Below are positions 1 to 7,846 of a DNA stretch of 32,358 bases, piece by piece. The stretch is from positions 1 to 32,358 of the forward strand of contig CAZJWF010000026.1 in assembly GCA_964549375.1 (NCBI GenBank), in the 5' to 3' direction. The notes beneath the pieces are model-generated. The model saw only the letters and a list, made by a program, of their open reading frames with translations. It did no database searches and was not told where the DNA came from. Both the position numbers and the translations under genes were made by a program. The DNA is from JAHDDY01 sp964549375. Its GTDB lineage: Bacteria; Pseudomonadota; Alphaproteobacteria; Rhodobacterales; Rhodobacteraceae. Each line of letters opens with the position of its first letter. Positions within the stretch are counted from its first letter, which is position 1.

Positions 1-61
1 CCTCAACGGCGGCACGGGCGCGGTCGGCTTGGGCGGTGGTGATGAAGCCGGGGTTATTCAT
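1..61 (-). CDS. 5' end of an unidentified gene (runs off the left edge)
   Basis: On the minus strand an ATG at 61-59 opens a frame that stays open to the window edge and gives about 20 residues beginning MNNPGFITTAQADRAR. An AGAGG Shine-Dalgarno-like run lies about 10 nt upstream, partly inside the small GCCT/AGGC inverted repeat at about 71-82. The fragment is Ala/Arg rich and too short to assign to a family. It follows cysS on the same strand at about 170 nt, so it may be the next gene or may not be a gene at all. Confidence 0.4.
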   Translation of the reverse strand, partial: MNNPGFITTAQADRARAAVE

Positions 62-87
62 GCGGCGTTTGCCTCTTGAGGCATGAG

Positions 88-107
88 ATTTCCGCTTACG
101 CGGGAAT
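88..107. repeat. Small dispersed palindromic element (REP-like hairpin)
   Basis: ATTTCCGC (88-95) and GCGGGAAT (100-107) pair over 8 bp with one T-G wobble around a TTAC loop, and GAC follows. The GTCATT...hairpin...AATC layout is the same as that of the two-unit element at 30328-30408. It resembles the short palindromic repeats scattered in many alphaproteobacterial intergenic regions. Dispersal in this genome is inferred, not seen. Confidence 0.5.
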
Positions 108-149
108 GACCATAGATCGAATGGAGACGGGCGTGCATCGCACGACCGA

Positions 150-202
150 GCGCCGTTCCGCCCCCACGGGGCGGCGCTTTGCGCCCCCCCTCGGAACGGC
201 GC
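150..202. repeat. GC-rich nested inverted repeat downstream of cysS
   Basis: An exact 11-bp inverted repeat, GCGCCGTTCCG (150-160) and CGGAACGGCGC (192-202), encloses a second hairpin. In that inner hairpin GGGGCGGCGC (168-177) pairs with GCGCCCCCCC (181-190) across a TTT loop with one mismatch. It lies about 30 nt beyond the cysS stop. It could act as a transcription stop for cysS, although no T-run follows, or it could be another dispersed palindromic element. Confidence 0.55.
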
Positions 203-229
203 GTTGCGCGCAAAACAGGGTTAGCGACT

Positions 230-1624
230 TCAAACATCCTCAACCTCGGGAAGCTTCGACGCATTAAAGGATGGCGTCAGCGACCATTCAGCACCGCCGG
301 GAACATCTTTCACTTCGACACCTGCCTCGACGAGTGCGGCGCGGATGCTGTCGGCTTTGCCGAAGTCTTTTGCAGCTTTTGCAGCAGCGCGATCTGCGAG
401 CAATCCGTCGATCTGCGAAGACACACCCGCGTCGGCCTCCGGTTCGGCATCCCATCCGCCGAGTGCGTCCGTCAGCAAGCCCATGACTTCTGCGCCCGCG
501 CGTAAGCCTGCCGCATCGCCCGAAGCGGCGAGTTTGTGCAGTTCGGCAACCGCCAGAGGCGTGTTCAACTCATCGCCCAGCGCATCAAGAACCGCTTGCG
601 GCACGTCGTCGCCTGCCGACGCATCCCCAACAATGCCGCGCCATTTCCGCAGCGCTTTCTCTGCCTCACCAACTGCTTTCTCGGTCCAGTCAATCGGCGA
701 GCGGTAATGCGTCATCAGCATGGCGAGGCGCATGACTTCGCCGGGGATGCCTTTTTCGCGCAGGTCCGCGACGGTGAAAAAATTGCCCAAGCTCTTGGAC
801 ATTTTCTCGCCTTCGACCTGAAGATAGCCGTTGTGCATCCAGACATTCGCGAACTGATGCCCGACGCAGCGGGACTGCGCGCATTCGTTTTCGTGGTGCG
901 GAAACTGCAAGTCAATGCCGCCGCCGTGGATGTCGAAGTGCTCGCCAAGGAGGTCTCCGGCCATCGCCGAGCACTCGATATGCCAACCGGGGCGGCCTCT
1001 GCCCCACGGGCTGTCCCAGCCCGGTTGATCGTCGGTGGACGGTTTCCAGATCACCGAGTCCATCGGGTCGCGTTTATAGGGGGCAACCTCAACCCGTGCG
1101 CCGGCGCGCATCTCGTCCAAGGGACGCCGCGATAACGAGCCATATTCAGGATCGGTCCGCGCCTCGAACAACACATGACCTTCGGCGACATAGGCGTGAC
1201 CGCGCGCGATCAGGTCTTCGCCCATCGCAATCATTTGCGCGATATATTCAGTCGCGCGGGGTTCATGGGTCGGACGCAGCGCGCCCAGCGCATCCATGTC
1301 TTCGTGATACCAGCCGATTGTCTCGTTGGTGATGCGGCGGACCGTTTCCACGAGTGTTTCACCGCTTTGCTGAATTTCCACAGCCTTGGCGTTGATCTTG
1401 TCGTCTACATCCGTGAAGTTCCGAACATAGGTCACGGCCCCCTCGCCGTAGGTATGGCGCAACAAGCGATAGAGCACGTCAAACACCACGACGGGCCGGG
1501 CATTGCCGATATGGGCGCGGTCATAGACCGTGGGGCCGCAGACATACATCCGCACATTCGCCGAATCGAGCGGCGCAAAGTCCTCTTTGCGGCGGGTCTT
1601 CGTATTATAGAGGCGAATGGTCAT
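230..1624 (-). CDS. cysS: Cysteinyl-tRNA synthetase
   Basis: Class I aminoacyl-tRNA synthetase that charges tRNA-Cys with cysteine in the cytoplasm, using ATP. The 464-residue length is normal for the family. The HIGH-type motif HIGN is at about residues 38-41 and KMSKS at 274-278. The catalytic-site zinc ligands are visible as Cys29 (YVCGPTVYD), Cys218 (GWHIECSAM) and the HHENE segment at 243-247. A C-terminal DALR-type helical region follows. The ATG at 1624 is preceded by an excellent AGGGAAGGA Shine-Dalgarno about 6 nt away, which fixes the start. It is transcribed leftward as the only complete gene of its block. Confidence 0.97.
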   Translation of the reverse strand: MTIRLYNTKTRRKEDFAPLDSANVRMYVCGPTVYDRAHIGNARPVVVFDVLYRLLRHTYGEGAVTYVRNFTDVDDKINAKAVEIQQSGETLVETVRRITNETIGWYHEDMDALGALRPTHEPRATEYIAQMIAMGEDLIARGHAYVAEGHVLFEARTDPEYGSLSRRPLDEMRAGARVEVAPYKRDPMDSVIWKPSTDDQPGWDSPWGRGRPGWHIECSAMAGDLLGEHFDIHGGGIDLQFPHHENECAQSRCVGHQFANVWMHNGYLQVEGEKMSKSLGNFFTVADLREKGIPGEVMRLAMLMTHYRSPIDWTEKAVGEAEKALRKWRGIVGDASAGDDVPQAVLDALGDELNTPLAVAELHKLAASGDAAGLRAGAEVMGLLTDALGGWDAEPEADAGVSSQIDGLLADRAAAKAAKDFGKADSIRAALVEAGVEVKDVPGGAEWSLTPSFNASKLPEVEDV

Positions 1625-1874
1625 GCGGCGTCCTTCCCTGCGGGAGACGCTTTAGCATTCAAGAGATGAAATGAAAACGAGCCCGCAAGACAGATATGTC
1701 AGCGGATAATGCAGATCGAAATGCAAATTGCGGTGCTCATCAGGCGATACTGTCTGTGAAGAAGCTTATCGTCAAGTAAATGCTGATCGTAAAAGCTGTG
1801 CCGCGCGGCTTTGCAAATCGTGATCCCGTGTTAGGGTCGAAGAATCGGTTTATCACCACGGGTAGGGACAGCCC

Positions 1875-2285
1875 ATGAATAACGAGACGCTTGGTCAGTT
1901 GTTTCAAGACCTTAACGTCCCCGTGGAAGGCAGTGCGGGCCATTGGCAAATCTCGCTGGAACATGCCCGAATAATTTGCCTGACCGACGAGCGGCATAAC
2001 CGAATGCGTTTTATCGCCCCCATTCGCGAGACCGAAGGCATGGATGCGCCCGAACTGACACGGTGCCTTGAGGCCAACTTTCACACCGCGCTGGACATCA
2101 AATATGCGATTTCCGATGGCGTGTTGTGGTCCGCCTTTATCCATCCCCTCGCCGAACTCAATCTCGCACAAGCGCAAGACGCGCTTCAGCAGGTTTATAC
2201 CGGCGTGCTGACCTATGGCAGTTCGTACAGCAGCTCGAACATTTCCTTCCCCGCGATGGAGCGTGACACCGACACCATGCATTGA
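1875..2285 (+). CDS. YbjN / CesT-like small protein
   Basis: A 136-residue soluble protein with no signal peptide or membrane segment. The pattern is a short N-terminal helix (LGQLFQDLNVPV), a strand pair ending in NRMRFIAPI, a central helix (APELTRCLEANF), a strand ending ALDIKYAISDGVLWSAFIHPL, a second helix (AQAQDALQQVYTGVLTYG) and a Ser-rich tail. This resembles the YbjN / type III chaperone-like (CesT) alpha-beta fold common in alphaproteobacteria, whose cellular role is mostly unknown. AGGGAC sits about 8 nt before the ATG at 1875. The family call is by overall pattern only. It converges with the gene at 2321-2602. Confidence 0.7.
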   Translation: MNNETLGQLFQDLNVPVEGSAGHWQISLEHARIICLTDERHNRMRFIAPIRETEGMDAPELTRCLEANFHTALDIKYAISDGVLWSAFIHPLAELNLAQAQDALQQVYTGVLTYGSSYSSSNISFPAMERDTDTMH

Positions 2286-2320
2286 AGCGCCTACCGTCTG
2301 TCGGCAAAGGGCTTCCGGCT

Positions 2321-2602
2321 TCAGCGATCGGACGGCTTGCCCTCAATCGATTGCTCTTCGATCACGACATATTCGGCATCAATGGTCTGCTCATCTTGGC
2401 CCCCTCGCGCGCGGGATTCGGCGAATTCGGCCTGCCGTTTCGCCATTTCTTTGCGGAGCGGTGCGCTTTTGAAATAAACGTAGATCGCAAAGACAGCGCC
2501 GACGACCAACAAAATAACGAACAAAAAAGCGGCAAGGTAAATCGACAGCAGCAAAATGCCGACGCCGCCAACCCCCGCACCGATTTTCTTGAGCTTACTC
2601 AT
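2321..2602 (-). CDS. Small membrane protein of unknown function
   Basis: A 93-residue protein. After a basic start (MSKLKKIG), residues 8-44 are one long or two short hydrophobic segments. A charged cytoplasmic-type tail (KSAPLRKEMAKRQAEFAESRARGG) and an acidic end follow. I do not recognise the family. It lies 38 nt downstream of the membrane protein at 2641-3072 on the same strand and probably shares its transcript. There is no clear Shine-Dalgarno before the ATG, which fits translational coupling or weak expression. Confidence 0.7.
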   Translation of the reverse strand: MSKLKKIGAGVGGVGILLLSIYLAAFLFVILLVVGAVFAIYVYFKSAPLRKEMAKRQAEFAESRARGGQDEQTIDAEYVVIEEQSIEGKPSDR

Positions 2603-2640
2603 TAAGGTAATCTAGGTGCTCTGGCTTGATTTCGCAGCCC

Positions 2641-3072
2641 CTAGTCAAAAATTTCTGACTTATCGTTTTTCTGCGCGATTTTTGCGCCAGCCTTCACACC
2701 CCACCGGAACGAAAAGCGCGTGATGAGAATGACCACCAAGGCGCTGAGTCCGATGACCATCACCCAGACAGACCCAGTGATCGGAGTTTCAGTGGGCAGA
2801 ACCGGCACGCCCGCAAGCTGAAACGCCGTCAGAATGGCCGCCGCCATCAGCAGGGCCACGAGCGTCAAAACCGCCGCGATCTTCCATGCAAAGCCTGATG
2901 TGACTTCTGATCCTGTTCGCGTGCCATAAAGCTGTCCCGTCACCATCGCGGACACAACCGTTGTCACCGCGCCGCCGGTGCCGCCAAAGTTGGGAAAGAA
3001 ATGGGCAATAAGTGCCAAAAGCGCAGTAATCGCGATTGAGATCCAAATGTAGTCGATAATGATCCGGGTCAT
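2641..3072 (-). CDS. Four-helix membrane protein, ABZJ_00895-like family
   Basis: A 143-residue protein with four predicted membrane segments, at about residues 4-24, 32-46, 63-86 and 101-122. The conserved features are QLYGTRTGSEVTSGFAW in the middle and RFSFRWGVKAGAKIAQKN near the C-terminus, ending in EIFD. The gene at 7220-7630 has the same layout and the same conserved blocks, so the two are paralogues. The protein resembles the uncharacterised ABZJ_00895 family as I remember it; function unknown. A GAGAG motif precedes the ATG at 3072. It probably belongs to a minus-strand run with the MORN protein upstream and the 93-residue protein downstream. Confidence 0.8.
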   Translation of the reverse strand: MTRIIIDYIWISIAITALLALIAHFFPNFGGTGGAVTTVVSAMVTGQLYGTRTGSEVTSGFAWKIAAVLTLVALLMAAAILTAFQLAGVPVLPTETPITGSVWVMVIGLSALVVILITRFSFRWGVKAGAKIAQKNDKSEIFD

Positions 3073-3154
3073 CTTGGTCTCTCTCTTGAGACGTCAATCT
3101 CGCTAAACGACACTCAAGGAAAATCGAGTTACCGTCGCAGGATCAAACAGCGTC

Positions 3155-4066
3155 TCAGTTCGACGTGTCGTCGTCATCGTCTTCTTTTTTTGCGGCGGTG
3201 GTCGCATCCGTTTCGTCTTCTGGCAGGACGACGTCGCTTTTGCTCGCGCGCTCACCTTCGGCCCAGTACCCTTCATAGGTCTCGCCGCTGGCGTATTTCA
3301 TCACACCGTATCCGTGACGTTTGCCCTCGATGAATTCTCCCTCATAAAAGTTAAAGGAGTCACCGTTGGGATATTTCGCCTCGCCCTTGCCGTGCATCAG
3401 CCCTTTGCGCCATGTGCCGGTAAATTCGAACCCATCTTCGATGATGGTGATTTTGCCTTTGCCGTGGCGCAGCCCCGCTTTGAACTCGCCGACATAAATC
3501 GTGTCATTGGGATAGTTCGCGGTGCCCTCGCCTTCTTGCAGGCCGTTCACCCAATCGCCCTCGTATTGATAGCCAGCGGGCGTTATCATTTTACCTTCGC
3601 CGTGGTGGATCGTATCCTTGAAGGTGCCTTCATAGGTCACGCCGTTGGCATATTTGGCTTTGCCTTGGCCTTCGATCCGGCCATCGACCCACTCGCCGGT
3701 ATACTCGCCGCCGTCTTCATATTCGATCGTGCCGATACCGTTCGGCGCACCATCTGCAAACGCACCATTATATACGGACCCGTTCGGGTAGGTCGCCTTG
3801 CCGGTTCCTTCGATCTGGCCATCACGCCAGTCGCCGACATACTCGTATCCATCCGGCAATGTGAACGTACCCTGACCGTGCTGTTTGCCGTTGACGAATT
3901 CGCCGGTGTACTGGCCCCCATCAGGATATTTGATCGTACTGCCATCTACAGCCGGTTCCGGCTCGGTAGATGCGACCTCTGTTTCCTCCGTCTTGTCCTT
4001 GTCTTGCGCGTGAAGCGGCTGAACAAGGCAGAACGCGATACCAGTTGCCACAAGCAGATATTTCAT
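3155..4066 (-). CDS. Exported MORN-repeat protein
   Basis: A 303-residue protein. Residues 1-20 form a signal peptide (MKYLLVATGIAFCLVQPLHA, cleavage likely after HAQ). An acidic, Thr-rich stretch follows, then about ten consecutive MORN repeats of 23-26 residues with the YxGxxxxGxxxGxG pattern. The ending is an acidic tail of DDDDD type. MORN repeats are beta-hairpin modules that bind partners or lipids; here they would lie in the periplasm or on the envelope. The frame stays open upstream to 4387, but the signal peptide and the AAGGGG Shine-Dalgarno just before 4066 place the start here. It is divergent from nadE, with 165 nt between. Confidence 0.88.
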   Translation of the reverse strand: MKYLLVATGIAFCLVQPLHAQDKDKTEETEVASTEPEPAVDGSTIKYPDGGQYTGEFVNGKQHGQGTFTLPDGYEYVGDWRDGQIEGTGKATYPNGSVYNGAFADGAPNGIGTIEYEDGGEYTGEWVDGRIEGQGKAKYANGVTYEGTFKDTIHHGEGKMITPAGYQYEGDWVNGLQEGEGTANYPNDTIYVGEFKAGLRHGKGKITIIEDGFEFTGTWRKGLMHGKGEAKYPNGDSFNFYEGEFIEGKRHGYGVMKYASGETYEGYWAEGERASKSDVVLPEDETDATTAAKKEDDDDDTSN

Positions 4067-4231
4067 TCCGTGCCCCTTGTCGGTCGAACGTCGATCAGAT
4101 GCGAACGCAGACTTGATCCGCAGCAGGCGGATATTAGTAGGATTCTTTCTTTTTTCGCAACGACCGAGTGCTGCATGGACGTGTCGCATTGAGACCGCTA
4201 TCAGAAGCGCAGACGAGAGTGGAGAACCCCG

Positions 4232-5905
4232 ATGACGGATAGGTTTCGGATCGCGGCAGCGCAACTGAACCCAACAGTGGGCGCGCTGGCGGAGAACGTG
4301 GCAAAAGCGGTGAAGGCTTGGGAAGATGCGAAAGCCAAAAATGCCGACTTGCTGGTCCTGCCTGAAATGTTCATTGGCGGGTATCAACTATTTGACCTCG
4401 TTAAGAAACCTGCTTTTCATCGCGCTTGTGTTGCCGCTGTTGAAGACTTGGCAGCCCAAACAGCGGAGGGGGGGCCTCAAATCCTGATCGGCTCGCCCCT
4501 GTTCGAAGATGGCGATTTATTCAACGCTGTTTTTCTTCTGGAAAATGGCGGGATCAAGACCGTCTTCCGCAAGCATGAGTTGCCGAATTATGGCGTCTTT
4601 GATGAGAAGCGATTATTCACTTCAGCCCCGCCTCGCGGCCCGATTTCGATCAACGGAGTCCGGATCGGTGTCCCGATTTGTGAAGATGCATGGTTCCCCG
4701 ACGTCTCTGAGACATTTGAAGAATCAGGGGCGGAGATTCTGATCGTCCCGAATGGCTCGCCTTATGCGCGAGACAAATACGACCGTAGGATGCAAGCGAT
4801 GGTTGCCCGTGTCGTCGAGACGGGCCTGCCGCTGCTCTATCTGAACCTTGTCGGTGGTCAGGATGATCAAGTTTTCGACGGTGGCAGCTTTGCACTTAAT
4901 CCGGGCGCAAAGCTCGCGATGCAAGGGCCGTTTTTCGAAGAGGCCATGATCTATGTCGATTACGAACGCGGTGAAGATGGCTGGACGCTGGTCGATGGTC
5001 CGATAGGCGACGTGCCGGACGACTATGAGCGGGATTATCGGGCTATGGTCGAGTCCCTGCGCGATTACGTCGGTAAAAACGGGTTTGAGCGGGTTATTCT
5101 GGGCCTGTCCGGCGGGGTGGATTCGGGTCTCGTCGCAACGATTGCCGCCGATGCGCTGGGGCCGGACAACGTCTGGTGCGTGATGTTGCCGTCGAAATAT
5201 ACCTCCGATCATTCGCTGGAAGATGCGGCAGAATTGGCCGCAAAGCTCGGCGCGCCTTACGTTATTTTACCTATAGATCAAGGCGTTGACGCGATTGAAG
5301 GCTCGCTGACGGACTTTTTTGAAGGCACGGAACCGGGGGTGGCCGAGGAAAATGTGCAGTCGCGGCTGCGCGGGCTCTATCTGATGGCGCTGTCGAATAA
5401 GTTCGGGCACATGTTGCTGACCACCGGGAATAAATCTGAGGTCGCGGTCGGGTATGCGACGCTGTACGGTGACATGTCTGGCGGCTACAACCCACTGAAA
5501 GACCTGTATAAAATGCGGGTCTTTGAGACATGCCGATGGCGCAATAAGACCCACCGCCCCTGGATGCGCGCCCCCGCAGGAACCGTTATCCCGCCGCGCG
5601 TCATCGACAAGCCACCCTCGGCAGAACTCCGCGAGGATCAAAAGGACGAGGATTCGCTGCCACCTTACGACGTCCTCGACGCGATCCTCGAAATGCTGAT
5701 CGAAGACGATGCCGCGATTGATGACGTCGTTGCCGCAGGATATGAGCGCGCAACGGTCGAGCGCGTCGAACATTTGCTTTCTATTTCAGAGTATAAGCGG
5801 TTCCAATCAGCGCCCGGCGTTAAGCTCACCCGCCGCGCCTTCTGGCTGGAACGCCGCTATCCCATGACCAACAGATTTCGTGACCGGACTGGAGAATCAG
5901 CATGA
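4232..5905 (+). CDS. nadE: Glutamine-dependent NAD+ synthase
   Basis: Converts nicotinate adenine dinucleotide to NAD+ with ATP, taking ammonia from glutamine: the last step of NAD synthesis, in the cytoplasm. The N-terminal nitrilase-type glutaminase domain (about 1-265) shows the Glu-Lys-Cys triad as Glu45 (LPEMF), Lys114 (FRKHELPNYG) and Cys150 (PICEDAW). The synthetase domain has the ATP-pyrophosphatase loop SGGVDS at 293-298 and the TTGNKSE segment further on. The 557-residue length is normal for the two-domain form. A GGAG motif precedes the ATG at 4232. The stop overlaps the gltX start by 4 nt (ATGA), so the two are translationally coupled. Confidence 0.96.
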   Translation: MTDRFRIAAAQLNPTVGALAENVAKAVKAWEDAKAKNADLLVLPEMFIGGYQLFDLVKKPAFHRACVAAVEDLAAQTAEGGPQILIGSPLFEDGDLFNAVFLLENGGIKTVFRKHELPNYGVFDEKRLFTSAPPRGPISINGVRIGVPICEDAWFPDVSETFEESGAEILIVPNGSPYARDKYDRRMQAMVARVVETGLPLLYLNLVGGQDDQVFDGGSFALNPGAKLAMQGPFFEEAMIYVDYERGEDGWTLVDGPIGDVPDDYERDYRAMVESLRDYVGKNGFERVILGLSGGVDSGLVATIAADALGPDNVWCVMLPSKYTSDHSLEDAAELAAKLGAPYVILPIDQGVDAIEGSLTDFFEGTEPGVAEENVQSRLRGLYLMALSNKFGHMLLTTGNKSEVAVGYATLYGDMSGGYNPLKDLYKMRVFETCRWRNKTHRPWMRAPAGTVIPPRVIDKPPSAELREDQKDEDSLPPYDVLDAILEMLIEDDAAIDDVVAAGYERATVERVEHLLSISEYKRFQSAPGVKLTRRAFWLERRYPMTNRFRDRTGESA

Positions 5906-7215
5906 CCGTCACCCGCTTCGCCCCATCACCCACGGGAAAGCTGCATGTGGGCAACCTGCGCCCTGCACTCCTTAACTGGCTATTTGCACGCAAAGGCGGC
6001 GGGCAGTTCGTGTTACGGATCGACGATACCGACGCCGAACGGTCGAAAGAAGAATACGTGGACGCGGTCAAACGTGATCTGGAATGGCTCGGCCTCGATT
6101 GGGACCGTTACGAGCGCCAATCCGAACGGATGGATCGCTATAACGCCGTTGCCGATGAATTGCGGGCTCAAGGACGGCTTTATGCAGCCTATGAAACCGG
6201 CACGGAACTGGGCCTCAAGCGCAAAACCTTGCTGCAATCAGGCAGACCGCCCGTCTATGACCGCGCATCCTTGAATTTGAGCGATGCCGATAAAGCGAAA
6301 TACGAAGCCGAAGGCCGCAGACCCCACTGGCGTTTTAAACTCGATCAGACCCGAACAAGCTGGACTGATGGCATTCGCGGTGACGTCAATGTTGATTGTG
6401 CGTCGGTATCCGACCCCGTGCTGATCCGCGAAGACGGCGGCTATCTCTATACGCTTTGCAGCGTGTGCGATGATATTGATTTCGGCATAACTGATGTCAT
6501 CCGGGGTGAAGATCACGTCACGAATACCGCGACCCAAATCCAGATTTTCGACGCGATGGGCGACAAACCAACCGGCTTTGCACACCATTCGCTACTGGTG
6601 GACGCTGATGGGTCCGGGCTGTCTAAACGGTTGGGGTCTTTGACTCTGGAATCGTTGCGCGAAGCGGGCGTCGATCCGCTCGCCCTGCTCTCCTACATGG
6701 CGCGGCTCGGCACGTCCGAGCCGATTGAGGCCCGCGCGAACCATGCAGAACTGATCGAGGGATTTGACCTCGGCACCTTGGGCCGCGCACCTGCACGGTT
6801 TAACCGTGAAGAAATTGACGCTCTGGGCATCAAGATGTTGCACGTGCGCTCCTTTGACGCCGTCGCGCCGATATTGACCGAAGCAGGAGTCGATGCGGAT
6901 GTCGCACCGCAATTTTGGGAATTAATCCGCGAGAACATCGACTCGACCGATGACATCGCCGGTTGGTGGAAAGTGATTACCGGCGACATTACCCCGGATA
7001 TCGCCGATGAAGATGCCGAATTCGTCGCCACGGCTCGCGCAGCGCTGGATGCCGCAAAACCTTGGGATGAAGGGACTTGGAAGACGGTCACCGGCGCGCT
7101 GAAAACCGAAACGGGCCGCAAAGGTAAAGGCTTGTTCATGCCGTTGCGAAAGGCACTGACTGGCCGCTCAAATGGCCCGGATATGGGAGCTTTACTGCCG
7201 TTACTGAGACGCTGA
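5902..7215 (+). CDS. gltX: Glutamyl-tRNA synthetase (short alphaproteobacterial type)
   Basis: Class I synthetase charging tRNA with glutamate. FAPSPTGKLHVGN at 6-18 contains the HIGH-type motif (HVGN, 15-18). The KMSKS-type loop is SKRLGS at 241-246, within GSGLSKRLGS. The 437-residue length is typical of the shorter GluRS of alphaproteobacteria, which often carry two gltX genes; a second copy elsewhere in the genome is likely. Whether this one is discriminating, or also misacylates tRNA-Gln for GatCAB, cannot be read here. The start overlaps the nadE stop and the stop lies 4 nt before the next gene, so all three form one operon. Confidence 0.93.
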   Translation: MTVTRFAPSPTGKLHVGNLRPALLNWLFARKGGGQFVLRIDDTDAERSKEEYVDAVKRDLEWLGLDWDRYERQSERMDRYNAVADELRAQGRLYAAYETGTELGLKRKTLLQSGRPPVYDRASLNLSDADKAKYEAEGRRPHWRFKLDQTRTSWTDGIRGDVNVDCASVSDPVLIREDGGYLYTLCSVCDDIDFGITDVIRGEDHVTNTATQIQIFDAMGDKPTGFAHHSLLVDADGSGLSKRLGSLTLESLREAGVDPLALLSYMARLGTSEPIEARANHAELIEGFDLGTLGRAPARFNREEIDALGIKMLHVRSFDAVAPILTEAGVDADVAPQFWELIRENIDSTDDIAGWWKVITGDITPDIADEDAEFVATARAALDAAKPWDEGTWKTVTGALKTETGRKGKGLFMPLRKALTGRSNGPDMGALLPLLRR

Positions 7216-7219
7216 GACC

Positions 7220-7630
7220 ATGAAGAGGATCGTCATCGAAATTGCCGTTCTCACGGTCCTGTTGGTTCTTTTCTTTAATCTTCTTTCGTCTTGGGGCGTC
7301 AATTTCAGGTGGGTCGCGACGCTGGCTATATTCACTATTCCGGCTTCGATTGCTGGTGAGCTATATGGTCGACGCGCGGGAAAAGCCATTTCCTCTGGGT
7401 TTGCGTGGCAGGTTGCATTGACAAGTGGTGCTGCCCTCTCCTCACTATACATGCTGTATTCCGCCTTCCATTTGGCTCACTTATTCAATCTTCCAGGTGG
7501 ATTTCTGATGACGGTCGGATTCGGGGTGTTTTTGCTCTCGTTCCTCTCAATCCGTCTGGTGTTTCGCTGGGGCGTCAGTTTCGGCGTGCAAAAAAACAAG
7601 CGATCCTTCGATCCGGCAATCTTCGATTAG
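7220..7630 (+). CDS. Four-helix membrane protein, paralogue of 2641-3072
   Basis: A 136-residue protein with four hydrophobic segments (about 4-22, 31-46, 63-82 and 92-113). It shares with the protein at 2641-3072 the blocks ELYGRRAGKAISSGFAW and RLVFRWGVSFGVQKNKR, and the same FD ending. It is ABZJ_00895-like by recollection; function unknown. It begins 4 nt after the gltX stop and has no strong Shine-Dalgarno of its own, which fits coupling to gltX. Lower similarity outside the two blocks suggests an old duplication. Confidence 0.8.
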   Translation: MKRIVIEIAVLTVLLVLFFNLLSSWGVNFRWVATLAIFTIPASIAGELYGRRAGKAISSGFAWQVALTSGAALSSLYMLYSAFHLAHLFNLPGGFLMTVGFGVFLLSFLSIRLVFRWGVSFGVQKNKRSFDPAIFD

Positions 7631-7644
7631 GTGATGTTCTTTGA

Positions 7645-7670
7645 CTGAGTTATGGGCATTTGCCACTCAG
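7645..7670 (+). terminator. Hairpin after the nadE operon
   Basis: CTGAGT and ACTCAG (7645-7650 and 7665-7670) enclose a second short stem, GGGCA/TGCC, 15 nt after the last stop of the nadE-gltX operon. No T-run follows, so it is not a canonical intrinsic terminator. It may be a 3'-end stabiliser or chance. The rest of the intergenic stretch up to 7846 shows nothing I can support. Confidence 0.3.
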
Positions 7671-7846
7671 CCAATCGTCACCAAAATGGTGTTCTTCTTG
7701 CAATTCACATCTACCGGAACGCCGCGAATCCTGTGTCTTTTGGTCCGTTTTGGCGATTGTTGCCGGTTGCGCGGCGCATTTACGCCTTGCTATAGACGCA
7801 TGGATTGAGTTCCTGACCTATACATAACTGGAACCGGGACAAACGT

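Noticed and set aside
1740..2282. A 180-codon frame antisense to the YbjN-like gene
   Set aside because: It is the mirror of the better-supported plus-strand gene, which has a Shine-Dalgarno and a plausible fold.
4067..4387. N-terminal extension of the MORN protein
   Set aside because: A clear signal peptide and Shine-Dalgarno start at 4066; the extension would also overlap the divergent nadE start.
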